Source: Trichopria drosophilae
Taxonomy: Eukaryota; Arthropoda; Insecta; Hymenoptera; Diapriidae
NCBI GenBank assembly: GCA_030407085.1
Contig: CM059582.1
Span: 11,327,501-11,391,500, forward strand
DNA length: 64,000 nt
Direction of reading: 5' to 3'
Under the pieces are notes generated by a model, which was not told the origin of the DNA, did no database searches, and worked only from the letters and a program-made list of their open reading frames with translations. The position numbers and the translations under genes are program-made. The stretch's first letter is position 1. Every line of letters starts with the position of its first letter. This document shows positions 21,044 to 31,934 of this stretch, piece by piece.

Positions 21044-21612
21044 TGATTCTTTTGCTTTATTTCTCATTTAAAAAATTGTTGTTTTTAATCTGGTTTCGTC
21101 GTTCCTTTGTTTTGCTTTTCTTTTTTTTTACAGCATTTAATACGTTCGGTATGATACGTTAATTGATATCCAGACTGCGATTTACTTCGATGTTTTATCT
21201 TATATTTATATTTTTATCGTGATTTGTTGTATGCGTGATTATCGGTAATTTGAAATCGCGTTGAGTATTTATTCTTTTTTGTTTAATTTAGTCACGCACT
21301 TAACCCGTCCGCTATATATATACATGTTTAGTTTTTCTATAGGAATATTAATATGTTACGAAGCGCTACATTATATTGTGTGTACATCTTCAATTGTTGG
21401 TCTGTTAATGTATTTTTGTATCAATATTATTGATGTAATCTTTTAATTTATTTGGTCTCAATTATGTTTGTTCTTTATATTATTTTAAGGTCAGTCTGTA
21501 AAACAACTTTTTTGAGTTGTGGCTCGCCTTTTGGCAATGTACACGGTTGCTTGATCTGTATATGTTTCAATATTTTATTGGCCAATAAAGACAATTTATT
21601 ATTATTATTATT

Positions 21613-21690
21613 ATATAATTAGATACATATTTATATCAATAAATTTATTATTAATATATAATTAATTGGTGATTCTTTAAAAACTTATTT
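21613..21690. repeat. 140-bp tandem repeat, remainder after LINE
   Basis: This is the continuation of the unit cut at 17723: ATTAGATACATATTTATATC through ATTCTTTAAAAACTTATTTA. It leads directly into an AAT run (about 21694-21722), the tail of the minus-strand LINE. Confidence 0.9.
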
Positions 21691-22617
21691 ATATTAATAA
21701 TAATAATAATAATAATAATATCGACTTTATTGCCAAGGAAAAACGAATTGTACATAATGATACAACTTAAACCTAGACAAAGGGCGAGTCAAAGCTTAAA
21801 AATACTGTTTTACAGACTGACCGTTTAATATATAAACACAATATAAATTAGTAAATATTCTAAATTAACGAGTACACTAAACTATACCAATAAAACGCAA
21901 AGTACATAAGTTATTATTTTTGCTTATACATAAATATTACATAATCGTTCTATGACCAAATAGTAAACATAATTCATACACTAACATAAAAAAACAGGAA
22001 AATAAATAAATTATCGATGATTGACGAAATACATTTTAATTAATTTACAAAATTTGAAAGGTTGCATAATGCATTCTTTAATAAGAAGAGGCAACGCATT
22101 GTAGATTTTTGCTACTGCATAAGAAAATGCGCCATTAAATTTCGCCGTAGAGCTTTTCGGAAATCGAAGCGAGCACGCCACAGCACCTCTATAGTTAACA
22201 TTCGCCCTGCCAACCATTTTGATCTTTTCATGCAGATACTCAGGAGTCTTGTAGGCCAGCAATTTGCATACTAAGGTTAACAATCTTATATCCATCCTTT
22301 CACGCATTTTTGAAGACATTTACTGCAGGAAGAGACGAGTTAACTTGATCAGCTGTCAGTGATTTGCGTGTAATACGCGCTTTAAAGAAATCGTCACGTT
22401 TCTGCTTATTGACGAAGCGTACGAATATGCTCCGCGGTCTCGACGAATTTACAATCAACGGCACAGGGCCATTTGAACTTGTTTGGCTTTGTAAGGCTTG
22501 TTCGTTTTGAACTCTTGCTAGCTCGTAGGTCGACTTTAAATCATTAATGTTTGAGTTTAAAACATCAATATGTTGACTGTATGTCTTTAACGTTACTTTG
22601 CACAACTTTATCAATTA
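21691..22617 (-). mobile_element. Internally deleted LINE, minus strand
   Basis: Read on the minus strand, the ORF1 C-terminal domain (SSRPRSIFVRFVNKQKRDDF, RKSLTADQVNSSLP) is joined at about 22312 to the last 100 residues of ORF2 (MRERMDIRLLTLVCKLLAYK, TAKFNGAFSYAVAKIYNALP). The whole endonuclease and RT are deleted. The 3' end is GGCAATAAAGTCGATATT plus an AAT tail. It is related to, but clearly diverged from, the plus-strand LINE beside it. Its 3' 435 bp recur at 47364-47799. Confidence 0.85.
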
Positions 22618-22860
22618 CTTTGCACTCTGTGAGCCTTAGAAGTCCAAATGTCTCAAATAGTTAAATTTGTCTAAGAAGGAAAAATATTTGGGCATTTGGA
22701 CTTCACTTTGAGGAAATTCGACGTATAATTTAAAATTTTAACTATTTCTGACAAATAAGTCGAAGAATCCTATAAGTCATAAATTATCCAGCCGCCATAG
22801 AAAGTCAATTTATAAACTAAAAATTTGTATATTAAAAATAATTTATTGTAAATAATTAAA
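22618..22860. repeat. Short dispersed repeat shared with 55310-55450
   Basis: ATTACTTTGCACTCT, GAGCCTTAGAA, AATGTCTCAAATAG and TTTGGGCATTTGGACTTCAC occur here and at 55355-55452 in the same order. No coding frame is present. Confidence 0.65.
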
Positions 22861-22969
22861 GTGGTTTAACACCGGGCTTTAGACCTACACCAATGAAAAA
22901 ATTAGGAAGTTGTTTAAAACCTGGATAACCTCTTCCCCAAGCATGCAGGAAACTTAAAGGAAGGTATAT

Positions 22970-23396
22970 CCTAGAGACCTCAACGTTTCGGATCTATTTT
23001 GATCCCTCTTCAGGAGGTAATGATTAACGAGAAGAAATCGTTAATGTCCTATGCTGGAGATAGGCAGCCCTTTTATAGGTAATCTTTTGGTGGAAAACGA
23101 AAGTACGATTTCATCTGTAACAAAAGGTCTTCGCAAACTATATTTAAATTATGGGTGTCCTCATTTTTATTGAGGGGATTTGGTTGAAGTTTAATGTGAA
23201 ACATTTCCGATAATCTGTGAAAAAAGTTTTGTTCAGTGTCTAATATTTTTATATTAGTCCAATCAAAATCATGATCATATTCTAATTTATGGTCTGTGAT
23301 TACATTGTTTGGTAACTCTCTACGAATGTTTGATTCGTGTTCTTTAATTCTAGCCTTCAAACATCTTTTTGTTTCACAAACATATGTTGCATCGCA
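22970..23396 (-). pseudogene. Penelope-like element fragment with GIY-YIG endonuclease
   Basis: The frame from 23396 to 23073 encodes CDATYVCETKRCLKARIKEH, then NNVITDHKLEYDHDFDW, KILDTEQNFFHRL and EMFHIKLQPN. This is the GIY-YIG endonuclease tail of Penelope-like retroelements (YVGETKR..L..R..EH, then H, then ILD.E). The first GIY strand and the reverse transcriptase are missing because the DNA switches to the exon-like repeat at 23397. A hammerhead-like core lies 3' of the stop. Confidence 0.85.
22985..23013 (-). ncRNA. Hammerhead-like core of the Penelope-like element
   Basis: On the minus strand the order is CTGAAGA, G, GGATC, AAAATA, GATCC, GAAAC, followed by GTTGAGGTC. The core boxes are canonical, stem II is 5 perfect pairs, and a GTC that could serve as a cleavage site follows after a short stem III-sized gap. 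It lies about 60 bp downstream of the GIY-YIG stop, where Penelope-like elements carry such motifs. Stem I pairing was not confirmed. Confidence 0.6.
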
Positions 23397-23551
23397 TAAC
23401 CCGACCCAGAAAATCGCGGTTATAAATGGCATCCCTGGTGGGAAATTCGAAATAATTTTCTTTGGTATACAGGTGGAATTCGCCGAAGTAACCGTTTGAC
23501 ATTTTAAATTTTGCTCCCTTTTGAAACCGTCCACAATCCATGTCTGTCCTT
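23397..23551 (-). repeat. Exon-like repeat, copy 2
   Basis: It matches 17319-17471 and 42881-43028. The frame GYFGEFHLYTKENYFEFPTR is open here, and a TCTAG stands upstream. A different frame of it runs without a stop into the Penelope GIY-YIG fragment; I take that fusion to be fortuitous. Confidence 0.5.
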
Positions 23552-23575
23552 CTAGACAAATAATTAATATATTGG

Positions 23576-25175
23576 ATAATTTAATATTTTATGTTTTGTG
23601 TTATTAATTGAAAAAATTATTTTTCTTAAGTTTTCAGATGTCAGTGCGGTTTCGAATATTGTGAAGTGCGCAAGTTAACTTTTGCGAAACTTTAAATTGT
23701 TTTTAAGTTTTTCGGAATTTTTCAAAGTTGGTACCTTATTTTCCTTTTTGGTGTCTGTTAAATTATCGAAGAAATTGGCGGTTCCCTATTATTTGATATT
23801 TGCTTTTTGATTTTTACTTTTCCTTTATTCGCGTTAACTCTTTATTTCCAAGAGTTTTGTTTATTTTATATTTATTTGCGATTTTAGTTGGCATTGATTT
23901 TTATAGATTTTTCTTCGATTTCATTAGTTCCCCTTTGCGATTTACATTATTTATAGAGTTCCCTTGCTCCAATATTTTTTTATTTTAAATTTTACACCCG
24001 TTAATATCTCGTTTTAAATTTTGAATTGATTTTTCTTTATATCCCTATAAAGTTAACGTTTTGATTTTTTTTTTGCTGTGTGTATTCTTTTCGATTAGAT
24101 TTTCGTTCGGTTTATTGAGTTTTCCCAATAATTTATTTTTAAAAATTTGAGTATAGATTTTGTGCTTTTTCGTTTGCTTAGTTTTGATTTTAAAATTTCC
24201 GTTTGCGTTACTAATTTTGAAATTTCCCCCACCTCACCTTTTTTTGTTTCGATTTTAAATTCTTAACGCTCACATTTAGTTCTTCATAACTTTGAAATTT
24301 ATCGGTTTATATTTTTGATTTTCAACTGGTGTGTCATTAATTTTTCGGTTGCTTATTAATTTTTTGATTTTTAATATTTTATTTATTATTTTTGTATTTC
24401 TTGTCGAAACCCAATATATTTGAGTCCTCCCTTCTATTTTATTTTTTTTTCGATACTTTAGTAACTTTTATTCATTTTTAATTTTATTTAGAGTAAATTT
24501 TTGTTTAATATTTTGCGTTTTCCTACTTTTGTCACTTTACCCTTCCTCCGTCTAAGCCCTGTTATTTTAAAATTGCGTTTGTCCCTTTTCGAATTCAATC
24601 AATTTATCAGTTGTAAAAATTAGATTTTTCGTTTTATTTTTTTTTTTTCGTAGTTGTTATTAATATTTCTCGTAGATTTGAGCCCTTTTACCCATTCCGA
24701 ATTTATTATTATCAGTAGAATAAATGTTTATAACTAGTCTATTTTCGATAACACACAGCTCCCTCTACTAATCATTTGTCACATGTATATCTCATTGCTT
24801 CCATGTCCATTTCATTTTTAAGTTTTGGATACCCATTTTCTTTTCTTTTATAAAATTGTATTTAATTTGAGTTCAAATATTATTAGAGATTAATTTTGAT
24901 TTATTTTTGTTATCATTTTTATGTAGAATCCTCATTTTACTCCCATTTTAAATATTTGATTAGCACTCTTAATTATATTTTTTTATCCCCCTTTGCGTTT
25001 TCGATTTGACTTTGATTTTTGAGTTTGATTTTGGCGTTCCCCCCTTTGAGTTTGATTTTAGATTTTGATTTGCGTGTGTTCCCTTTGCGTTTACATTTAG
25101 TCATAATTTTGAGTTGCTAATTATTAAATTATTTTAAAATTTTTGTTTGCTTTAAGTATTCGGTTATAACAAAAA
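23576..25175 (+). repeat. T-rich DNA with recurring TTTGCGTT / TTTTGATTT phrases
   Basis: 1.6 kb of strongly strand-biased, T-rich DNA with phrases such as CCCCTTTGCGATTTACAT. The part at 23605-23950 recurs at 62090-62412, where a LINE interrupts it after TTTACAT. Related T-rich DNA adjoins repeat H at 17100-17318, 42660-42880 and 60430-60640. It may be a leader or untranslated part of a large element. No gene is present. Confidence 0.6.
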
Positions 25176-25457
25176 ATGGCGTCCAATTACTATTTCGAGT
25201 CTCTCCTTCATACTTGCGTTTCCTCCCGAATCCCAAACCTAAGTGTACCTACCCCCACCCTACTCCATACCCTACCCCTACCCCTTCAATATATTTTCCA
25301 GGTACCACATTTGCAACATTTCCATTGCGTAGTCATGTCCTTAAAATTGCTACCAAGGCCCAATATGAAGAGAAACGAGTTTCAATTCGATCCATTTTGG
25401 AGGTTCACAAATTAATATTTTTGTGTGACCATTTTAGGATTAGTCTAGTGGTAGTTT

Positions 25458-25949
25458 ATGCGACATTGTATCACGCGATATTTAATTCGACGTGACTATC
25501 CTGATACCAATATTAATTGGGGACATGGCGTTGATGATAAATGGGAACCATTACCATTTACGTCTCATCAAATACCAACAGACCCAGCTAAACATAATAA
25601 TTTCGATTTAACCCCTACAGGTTTAGCGAGTTCATTTCCCTCTCCTCAAGTGCCTCCTTCTCTCTCTCTCTCTATTGTTTCACGAGTGTCTATTTGCGTT
25701 CCTCTCATTTCATTAGCATTTGATCAACCCGCATTACCCGTTATTGATCTTATTAATTTCCAGGATGATAACGATTCCGGTCCCGAATCGTTGAGTTTTG
25801 ATAATCCTCTAAATTCATTTCCAACTTTATCAGAATGCCCTACTCCCAGCCCTATTTCTCATCATCTACTTGACATTCCAATTTTTGAGTCGAGCAGTAT
25901 CCAAACCCCTCCTTTGCTTATCGCAGTATTGGCCCAACCGAATCCCTAA
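25458..25949 (+). CDS. Hypothetical Pro/Ser-rich protein
   Basis: A 163-codon frame starting MRHCITRYLIRRDYPDTNIN, then low-complexity Pro/Ser stretches (SFPSPQVPPSLSLSIV, LSECPTPSPISHHLLDIP). No domain is recognised. The base composition changes from T-rich to C-rich about 250 bp before it, which hints at coding use. It is followed 27 bp later by a second Pro/Ser-rich frame, and one frameshifted protein is possible. It may be a gag-like protein of the element that owns the T-rich DNA. No homologue is claimed. Confidence 0.3.
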   Translation: MRHCITRYLIRRDYPDTNINWGHGVDDKWEPLPFTSHQIPTDPAKHNNFDLTPTGLASSFPSPQVPPSLSLSIVSRVSICVPLISLAFDQPALPVIDLINFQDDNDSGPESLSFDNPLNSFPTLSECPTPSPISHHLLDIPIFESSSIQTPPLLIAVLAQPNP

Positions 25950-25976
25950 ACAGCTAAAGAACTTCACCCAAAAAAG

Positions 25977-26402
25977 ATGAATAGCACTGTGAATTCCCAA
26001 AATCATCTTGAGGACACTGAGCTTCCATTGGGAACGTGTCCTTCCCCCAATTTCCCAGTACCGAAATCCCCTTTACATGATATCCCTATTGAGCCAAAGT
26101 CCAACCTTCATTCACCTCCTTTGCGAACCACCCATAATATTAATAACCCCATTGTAGTGCCCTCTAGTACTAATCACATAGGTGACCATAAATATAATTC
26201 CCACCATGATACAATGTTTAAAGGTGACATAGTTACGTATAATGTGAGGCCTTTAGTTCCCAAAATAAGAGGCTTCGCCACCCTCAAAAGATGCTTGATA
26301 ATCCCTTTTGTAATTCGTAACATCAAAGTACTTCGACGCCCACAAGGAAGACTTAAAACTCCTCCTGTAAGTACCTCTCCATATTTTCATCCTTTGCTTT
26401 AG
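25977..26402 (+). CDS. Hypothetical Pro-rich protein, second frame
   Basis: A 141-codon frame in the same composition block as 25458-25949, with SPNFPVPKSPLHDIPIEPK early and a more basic end (VIRNIKVLRRPQGRLKTPPV). No domain is recognised. The spacing and shared style suggest it continues the frame upstream. Confidence 0.3.
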   Translation: MNSTVNSQNHLEDTELPLGTCPSPNFPVPKSPLHDIPIEPKSNLHSPPLRTTHNINNPIVVPSSTNHIGDHKYNSHHDTMFKGDIVTYNVRPLVPKIRGFATLKRCLIIPFVIRNIKVLRRPQGRLKTPPVSTSPYFHPLL

Positions 26403-27035
26403 ATTTGCCCCAACCTGCTACCCTACCTCTTCAAGACCCTAATACCCTACAATAATAGCGTTTACCTTTAGAGTACCTCATATTTCGAGTTTCCGTATCC
26501 TTTTTTTTTTATTTCAGTTGCTAATTACAAATTTGGAGAACCACGTCACCCCTAGGGTGGCCTAGAAAACCACCCCAGCAAGAAGTGACGAAATCGGTTT
26601 AATCGGTTCCCCCCAATAAAAAATGTCGGTCGGCCTCGTAAATGTACCGGGATGTTGTCAATAAGTTAAGATGTACCTCAAAAAGTACATCATCCACATT
26701 TCAGATCCGGACAACCGCAGCCGCACTGACATCTGTATCTGTCTCATGGTGTTAATGTTTAGATTTATATTATTGTTTCTTTCTTTGTATTTCGTTCCTT
26801 CCAGTTTGTCCCAAAAGTCCCATCCTCCTGAATTGTCCCAATAGCGTATAATTTTTGTTTGTTTGTCCCATTCATTAGGTAAAATTGCGATATTGGAGTC
26901 TATTGTTACGGTTTAATGTTATTTAGTGTGTTATTTGCGTAGGCTAGTTTTTAAGTATTTATTTTTGTACAGCAAGATTGATTCCATCTACAAGAATGTC
27001 CATCACCATGTAATGGGTTTTGGGTAATTTGGCAA
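26403..27035. other. No gene recognised
   Basis: It contains a locally GC-richer patch (about 26540-26640, ACCCCTAGGGTGGCCTAG) and ordinary AT-rich DNA up to the start of unit U. No repeat partner was found in the window. Confidence 0.4.
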
Positions 27036-27931
27036 CATTTTTACAGTGTAAGCTGCAAAATAATACAGTTCGATTCTCCGCGTATCATCCCTAAACGTGC
27101 GTTAATGAGAAAAGGATTTTATTGAAACATGAAGCACAATTCCTATTGACATTTAAATTATTCCTTCAGATCTTTCTTAGATTGTTATTTTAACTAAACA
27201 TGCATAAACAAATAATTAGTTACCTAAATCACGCGATATCAAACTTACATTCTTATTGTAATATTGCGTTTAACTTTTACTAGTAATATCAAATCCAGCT
27301 AAACGAAAAAAAACTCTAATAAATTATATTATTTCATCATGTTATAATTAAATATAAGTGCTAAATATTGTTGATTTATATTATCGCTTTGCAGTTGGAT
27401 TATTAAAAGATACTAATAATAAGTCGATACAAAAACAATAGTTACGAAGAGGCCACGATGCAAAATACTTAGAACCATTGCGTCAAGTTATAATCATAAT
27501 ATTATGAATATATTTATCGGCGTTTCGTAAAATTTCTTTTCAAGGCAGTCATATACGGTTTTAAAAGGGAATGGGTAGTAACCGCTAAAGAGCATTATTC
27601 TTAGTAGCCTGGAATATTTTAGTATTTCTATAGTATAGAATTATAAGCTTACCTAAGTTGAAATTTAATATTAAAAGAAATTATGTTATAATTAACCGAT
27701 TTCAACAATCGTGAGGCTGCCATTTACAGAAGATGGAAGTTATAAAATAATACGAAACTAAACATAATTCAAATTTATCCCATATGGCTTGAACGTAACT
27801 GTTAATTAAAATTCTCATAAAATGCAATGTAGTGTATGACGCTAATAGCATAAAAACCTTCCATATACCTTATGAGAACCTTAACAGTAGCATTGCATTA
27901 ACATCCGTGTTGCACGAAATGTCCTCAAAAA

Positions 27932-28591
27932 GGTGACCGGAATTTATTTCCCTGGAAAAAATTCCCCGGAATTAATTTCCCCGTCAAAATTCCCCCGGAA
28001 AAAATTTCCCCGGAATAAATTTACCCGCATATCGAAGGGTCTTACAAAGAGGATGCATTTCAAAATTTATTGTTAAAAATGATTCATTTTGAGTTCATTT
28101 ATAGCGATTTTTATAAAGTCCGCGAAGTAGCCACAAAACATATAACAAAATAAACTATAATATACAAAAAATATACATATATTTACTAAATGGCTCCCCC
28201 TTTTCTCCCTATATATTACTAATTCTTTTTCCCACCTCTATAAAAAATATCTCCTAGGCCCAAAGGAGTAATAAAAAAAAGGCAGGTTAGGGGGGGCGAG
28301 GTTCATTACAGGTTAGGTTAGGATAGTTTTGGGGGGGGCGAAGCCCCCCCAGCGAACTCATCAATCATCCACGCATTAACACTTTTAGGCAGGTTAGGGG
28401 GGGGGGAGGGCGAGGTTCATTACAAGTTAGGTTAGGATAGTTTTTGGGGGGGGGGGGGGTCGATAAATAAACACTGCACGCATCAATTATCCATGCATTA
28501 CCTAAGGTCCGCGAAATGCCCAATCCAGGGGAATTTATTCCGGGGAAATTTTTTCCGGGGAATTATCTCCGGGGGAATAAAGTCCGGGAAC
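27932..28591. mobile_element. 660-bp Mutator-like MITE with 9-bp target duplication
   Basis: CCTCAAAAA stands at 27923-27931 and 28592-28600. Copy B has it once (reverse strand, near 9497). The ends are inverted (GGTGACCGGAATTTATT and GGGAATAAAGTCCGGGAAC), and the outer 100 bp on each side are built of repeated TTCCCCGGAA-type blocks. The middle has G-runs and GGTTAGGTTAGG phrases. No protein is encoded. A 9-bp duplication suits Mutator-like elements. Confidence 0.8.
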
Positions 28592-28904
28592 CCTCAAAAA
28601 TAGGCTTACATGAAATACATGTACTAAGTACTATTCGATGATTTGCAGCGTTTTTCGCTGAATTATATTTAGAGAGTATTAATGCTGCCCTATAAGGTGC
28701 CATTAGCCGTACAGTTTTGATAGTTCCAGATTCATTCCCGTAACAGTTCAGTTTGTGAAATTTACGTTTCTGTTTGCTACCAATACCAATCAAGAGCATT
28801 TTGTTCTAAATAAAAAAACTGTGGAACAAACTCTTTTAAGCTCCTAATCACATAAAATCAATGAAACTGTTACTGACAACAGAGAATTACACAAATTTAC
28901 TACT

Positions 28905-31395
28905 CGACACTGAATATGAAACCAAAATTTTCCTTACGTGTAAAAACTTTCATTACTGATTTTATAGTTATACTCGATTTATGGACACTTCATCGTAGCC
29001 TATTTCATCGTCTCCCACTTCATAGTCTTCCGTTTCATCGTCTGGACACTTCATCGTCTACGACACTTCATCGTCTGGACACTTCATCGTCTGAGACATT
29101 TCATCGTCCGGGACACTTCATCGTCCGGGACATTTCAGCGCGCTCCATACTTTCTTGTGTTATGAGCATTGTTATTAGCTCAAATACGTGCACCAGGTGT
29201 TCGGGGTGACCGATTACGCGGTCGAGATGGTGCGCTTCGTAGCTTTTTATGTTATTAGCTATTCTACGTGCACTGGGTGTTTAGGGTCGCCGATTACGGG
29301 GTCTAGGTAGTGCGCTCCGTAGCTTTTTATGTTATTAGCTCAAATACATGCACCAGGTGTTCAAGGTCGGCGATTACGGTGTCTATGAATCGCGCTCCGT
29401 AGTTTTTCATATTTTCAACTAAAAAATATGCACCAGGAATTTGGGGTCGACGATCAAGTGGTCTAGGTATTGACTTCGAGTTAACCAACGATGACCTTGA
29501 AGTCAAAGTTGCAGGTCATTTCAAGGTCAACATAAATTTGGCTTATTTTTCTTCAAATTTGAACATATTTTGATTTGACCTTGAAATGACCTTCAAATTT
29601 TTTCAAATTTGGCCCGAGGTCAAGGACAAGGATACCGTTGTTTATCAGATTAAAATTGATTTGACCTTGAAATGACCTTCAACTTTGACTTCAAGGTCAT
29701 CGTTGGTTAACACCAAGTGGATACCTAGACTACATGATCGGCAACCCCAAACACCGGGGGCACGTTTTTAAGTTATAAAAATGAAAATCTACGGAACGCG
29801 ACACCTAGACTCCGTAATCGACGACCCTAAAAACCTGGTGTTCAGAGTCACCGATTACGGGATCCAGGTAGTGCGCTTCGTAGCTTTTTATGTTATTAGC
29901 TCAAATACGTGCACCAGGTGTTCAGGATCACCGATTACGGGGTCTACGTGGTGCGCTCCGTAGCTTTTTATGTTCTTAGCTATTCTATATAATTTCCCTA
30001 TAGGGAACGGATCCACCGTTGTCCCTATGTCATGGGGGGGGGGGCTTTGCCCTCCATACCCCCTTCTTATACTAACTGAACGTAACTAATCCCCTGCAGG
30101 GTGTTGTAAGGTTTGCGAACACACGTGCAACTCTGAGAGCTTGGATCCACCGTTGTCCCCATGTCCTGGGGGGGGGGCTACGCCCCCCAGACCCCCCTTT
30201 TTATAATAACCTAACCTCCAACCAATAGATGTGAGTAAACCCAAGTGAAAAATGCATCCCTCCGGATATACCATGAAATGGTTAATTGATTGCATGCACA
30301 ATTTTTTTTTCCAATGGAGGGCAATAAGTAGAGGAGGGTGGCCCAATGCCGACCGTGATGGGAGATAAAGAGCAGGGGAGAGTAGGTACAACCCGGTTGG
30401 ATTTGCTCGACTTTCCCCTATAGGGAATAAGTATACTTATTGCACTACAAGCTCCCCGAGTCGCACGTGGCGTCGCAAACCTTACAACACCCTGCGGGGG
30501 TTAGTTAGGTTCAATTAGTACAAGAATGGGGTCTAGGGGGCAGAGTTTCCCCATGACATAGGGACAGCGGTTGATTCAAGCTCTACGAGTCCATATATAC
30601 CTGTGTTTCCCTGGTGCACGTATTTTCGCTAATAACATAAAAAGCTACGGAGCGCACTACCTAGATCCCGTAATCGGCGACCCTGAACACCTGGTGCTCG
30701 TATTTGAGCTAATAACATAAAAAGCTACGTAGCGCACTACCTAGATCCCGTAATCGGCGACTCTGAACACCTGATGCACGTATTTGAGCTAATAACATAA
30801 AAAGCTACGGAGCGCACTATCTAGACTACGTAATCGTCGACCCTAAATGCCCAGTGCACGTAGAATAGCTAATATCATAAAAAGCTACGGAGCGCACCAC
30901 CTAGACCCCGTAATCGGCGATCCTGAAAACCTGGTGCACGTAGAAAAGCTCATAACACAAGAAAGTATGGAGCGCGCTGAAATGTCCCGGACGATGAAAT
31001 GTCCCAGACGATGAAGTGTGCAGACGATGAAGTGTCGTAGACGATGAAGTGTCCAGACGATGAAAAGGAAGACTATGAAGTGGGGGACGATGAAATAGGC
31101 TACGATTAAGTGTACTGGTACCGTTATACTCAAATAAACAGCACTTTGCATATCTGCCCAGTGCCTTCATTCTGTAACTCGTTATTACGAATAACGTCGA
31201 CGTTATGACAATTCCAACCAACCACGGTCCAGGATATTGTCGTTATTGACAGTAACGTTAACGTTATTGTTAATACCGACTTATAGAATACGGGCACAGG
31301 CAACGACTCCTTAAATCACCCAAAGCCCTTTCGATGATACAAATTATAGATAAAAAAAGTCACTTACTATACGTGTATACATATATGTGTAGAAG
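28905..31395. mobile_element. Composite foldback insertion with two tandem-repeat arms
   Basis: It is absent from copy B, which reads TTTACTAACCTTAAATG across the site. Left to right it holds 28985-29130, a CACTTCATCGTC-type minisatellite of about 16-bp units; 29168-29440, units of about 81 bp (TTATTAGCTCAAATACGTGC, GTAGCTTTTTATG); and 29480-29710, an inner palindrome of TCAAGGTCA repeats. More 81-bp units follow at 29780-29990. After a G/C-run region, the inverted 81-bp units (30600-30955) and the inverted minisatellite (30965-31110) close the structure. The frames here only translate repeats. Confidence 0.75.
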
Positions 31396-31774
31396 GGTTA
31401 ACCTTAAATGACGGTGGGAATAGTTCTACTGCAGTAAAAAAAGTCTTATTCTGTTTTGTAATTAATTTGGCTCATGATGTCCTTCTCGATTTCATCATAA
31501 ACCTGTTTTTATTTTCTGAGTATGCCAAATATTATCATTTTTTTGTCTGTATCCGCGTAGCTACGCATTTGTCATGTACTCCATTCCTTTTTGACAACAA
31601 TGTTATGTCCGAACAAACCGAGATGGTAATCGTAACAATTCTATATCGGCAAATTTTTTTTCGACTCAATAACAAACGGAACTCTTAGTCTAATGAATCG
31701 AAATGTTGGGTCTATATTGTCAATAATTCGGACTGTTAGAAGAACAAATGTTTAGTTACCACAACAATTCTTTT

Positions 31775-31934
31775 ATGTACGTTTTTTCGGTGCGTAAAGT
31801 AAACTTGTGCGTAAAGTAAACTTTACGCACTCGATTATACTTTACGCACGAAAATGCCGTACGTAAACAATATTTCGGCACACGTGTGTGTGTGTAAGTT
31901 CTTTACGCGTACGCCCTTGTATCGAAAACTACTA
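31775..31934. mobile_element. Small TTTACGCAC-rich insertion
   Basis: Copy B lacks these 160 bp (it reads CAATTCTTTTTTCTCC on the reverse strand). The insert has at least six GTGCGTAAAG / CTTTACGCAC phrases and ends GAAAACTACTATTTT. It is related to the larger foldback at 58762-59404, which shares GATACAAGGGCGTA and the same motif. Confidence 0.7.

Larger units (their letters stand above)
17724..21612 (+). mobile_element. Jockey/CR1-like LINE, 5'-truncated
   Basis: The element is inserted in the 140-bp repeat: CAGATATAT is followed at the other end by ATATAATTAGATAC, and the intact array reads CAGATATATAATTAGATAC. It holds the C-terminal part of ORF1, a full endonuclease and reverse transcriptase, then a 3' UTR ending GCCAATAAAGACAATT and (TTA)n. 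One stop and two frameshifts disable it. The order, with an APE endonuclease before the RT and a microsatellite tail, fits the Jockey/CR1 superfamily. Confidence 0.9.

Noticed and set aside
23397..23534. Apparent N-terminal extension of the Penelope GIY-YIG frame
   Set aside because: This DNA is the exon-like repeat found elsewhere without Penelope sequence; the open junction looks fortuitous.
28301..28441. GGTTAGGTTAGG phrases resembling the insect TTAGG telomere repeat
   Set aside because: Only two consecutive units each time, inside a 660-bp MITE with a 9-bp target duplication; not telomeric.
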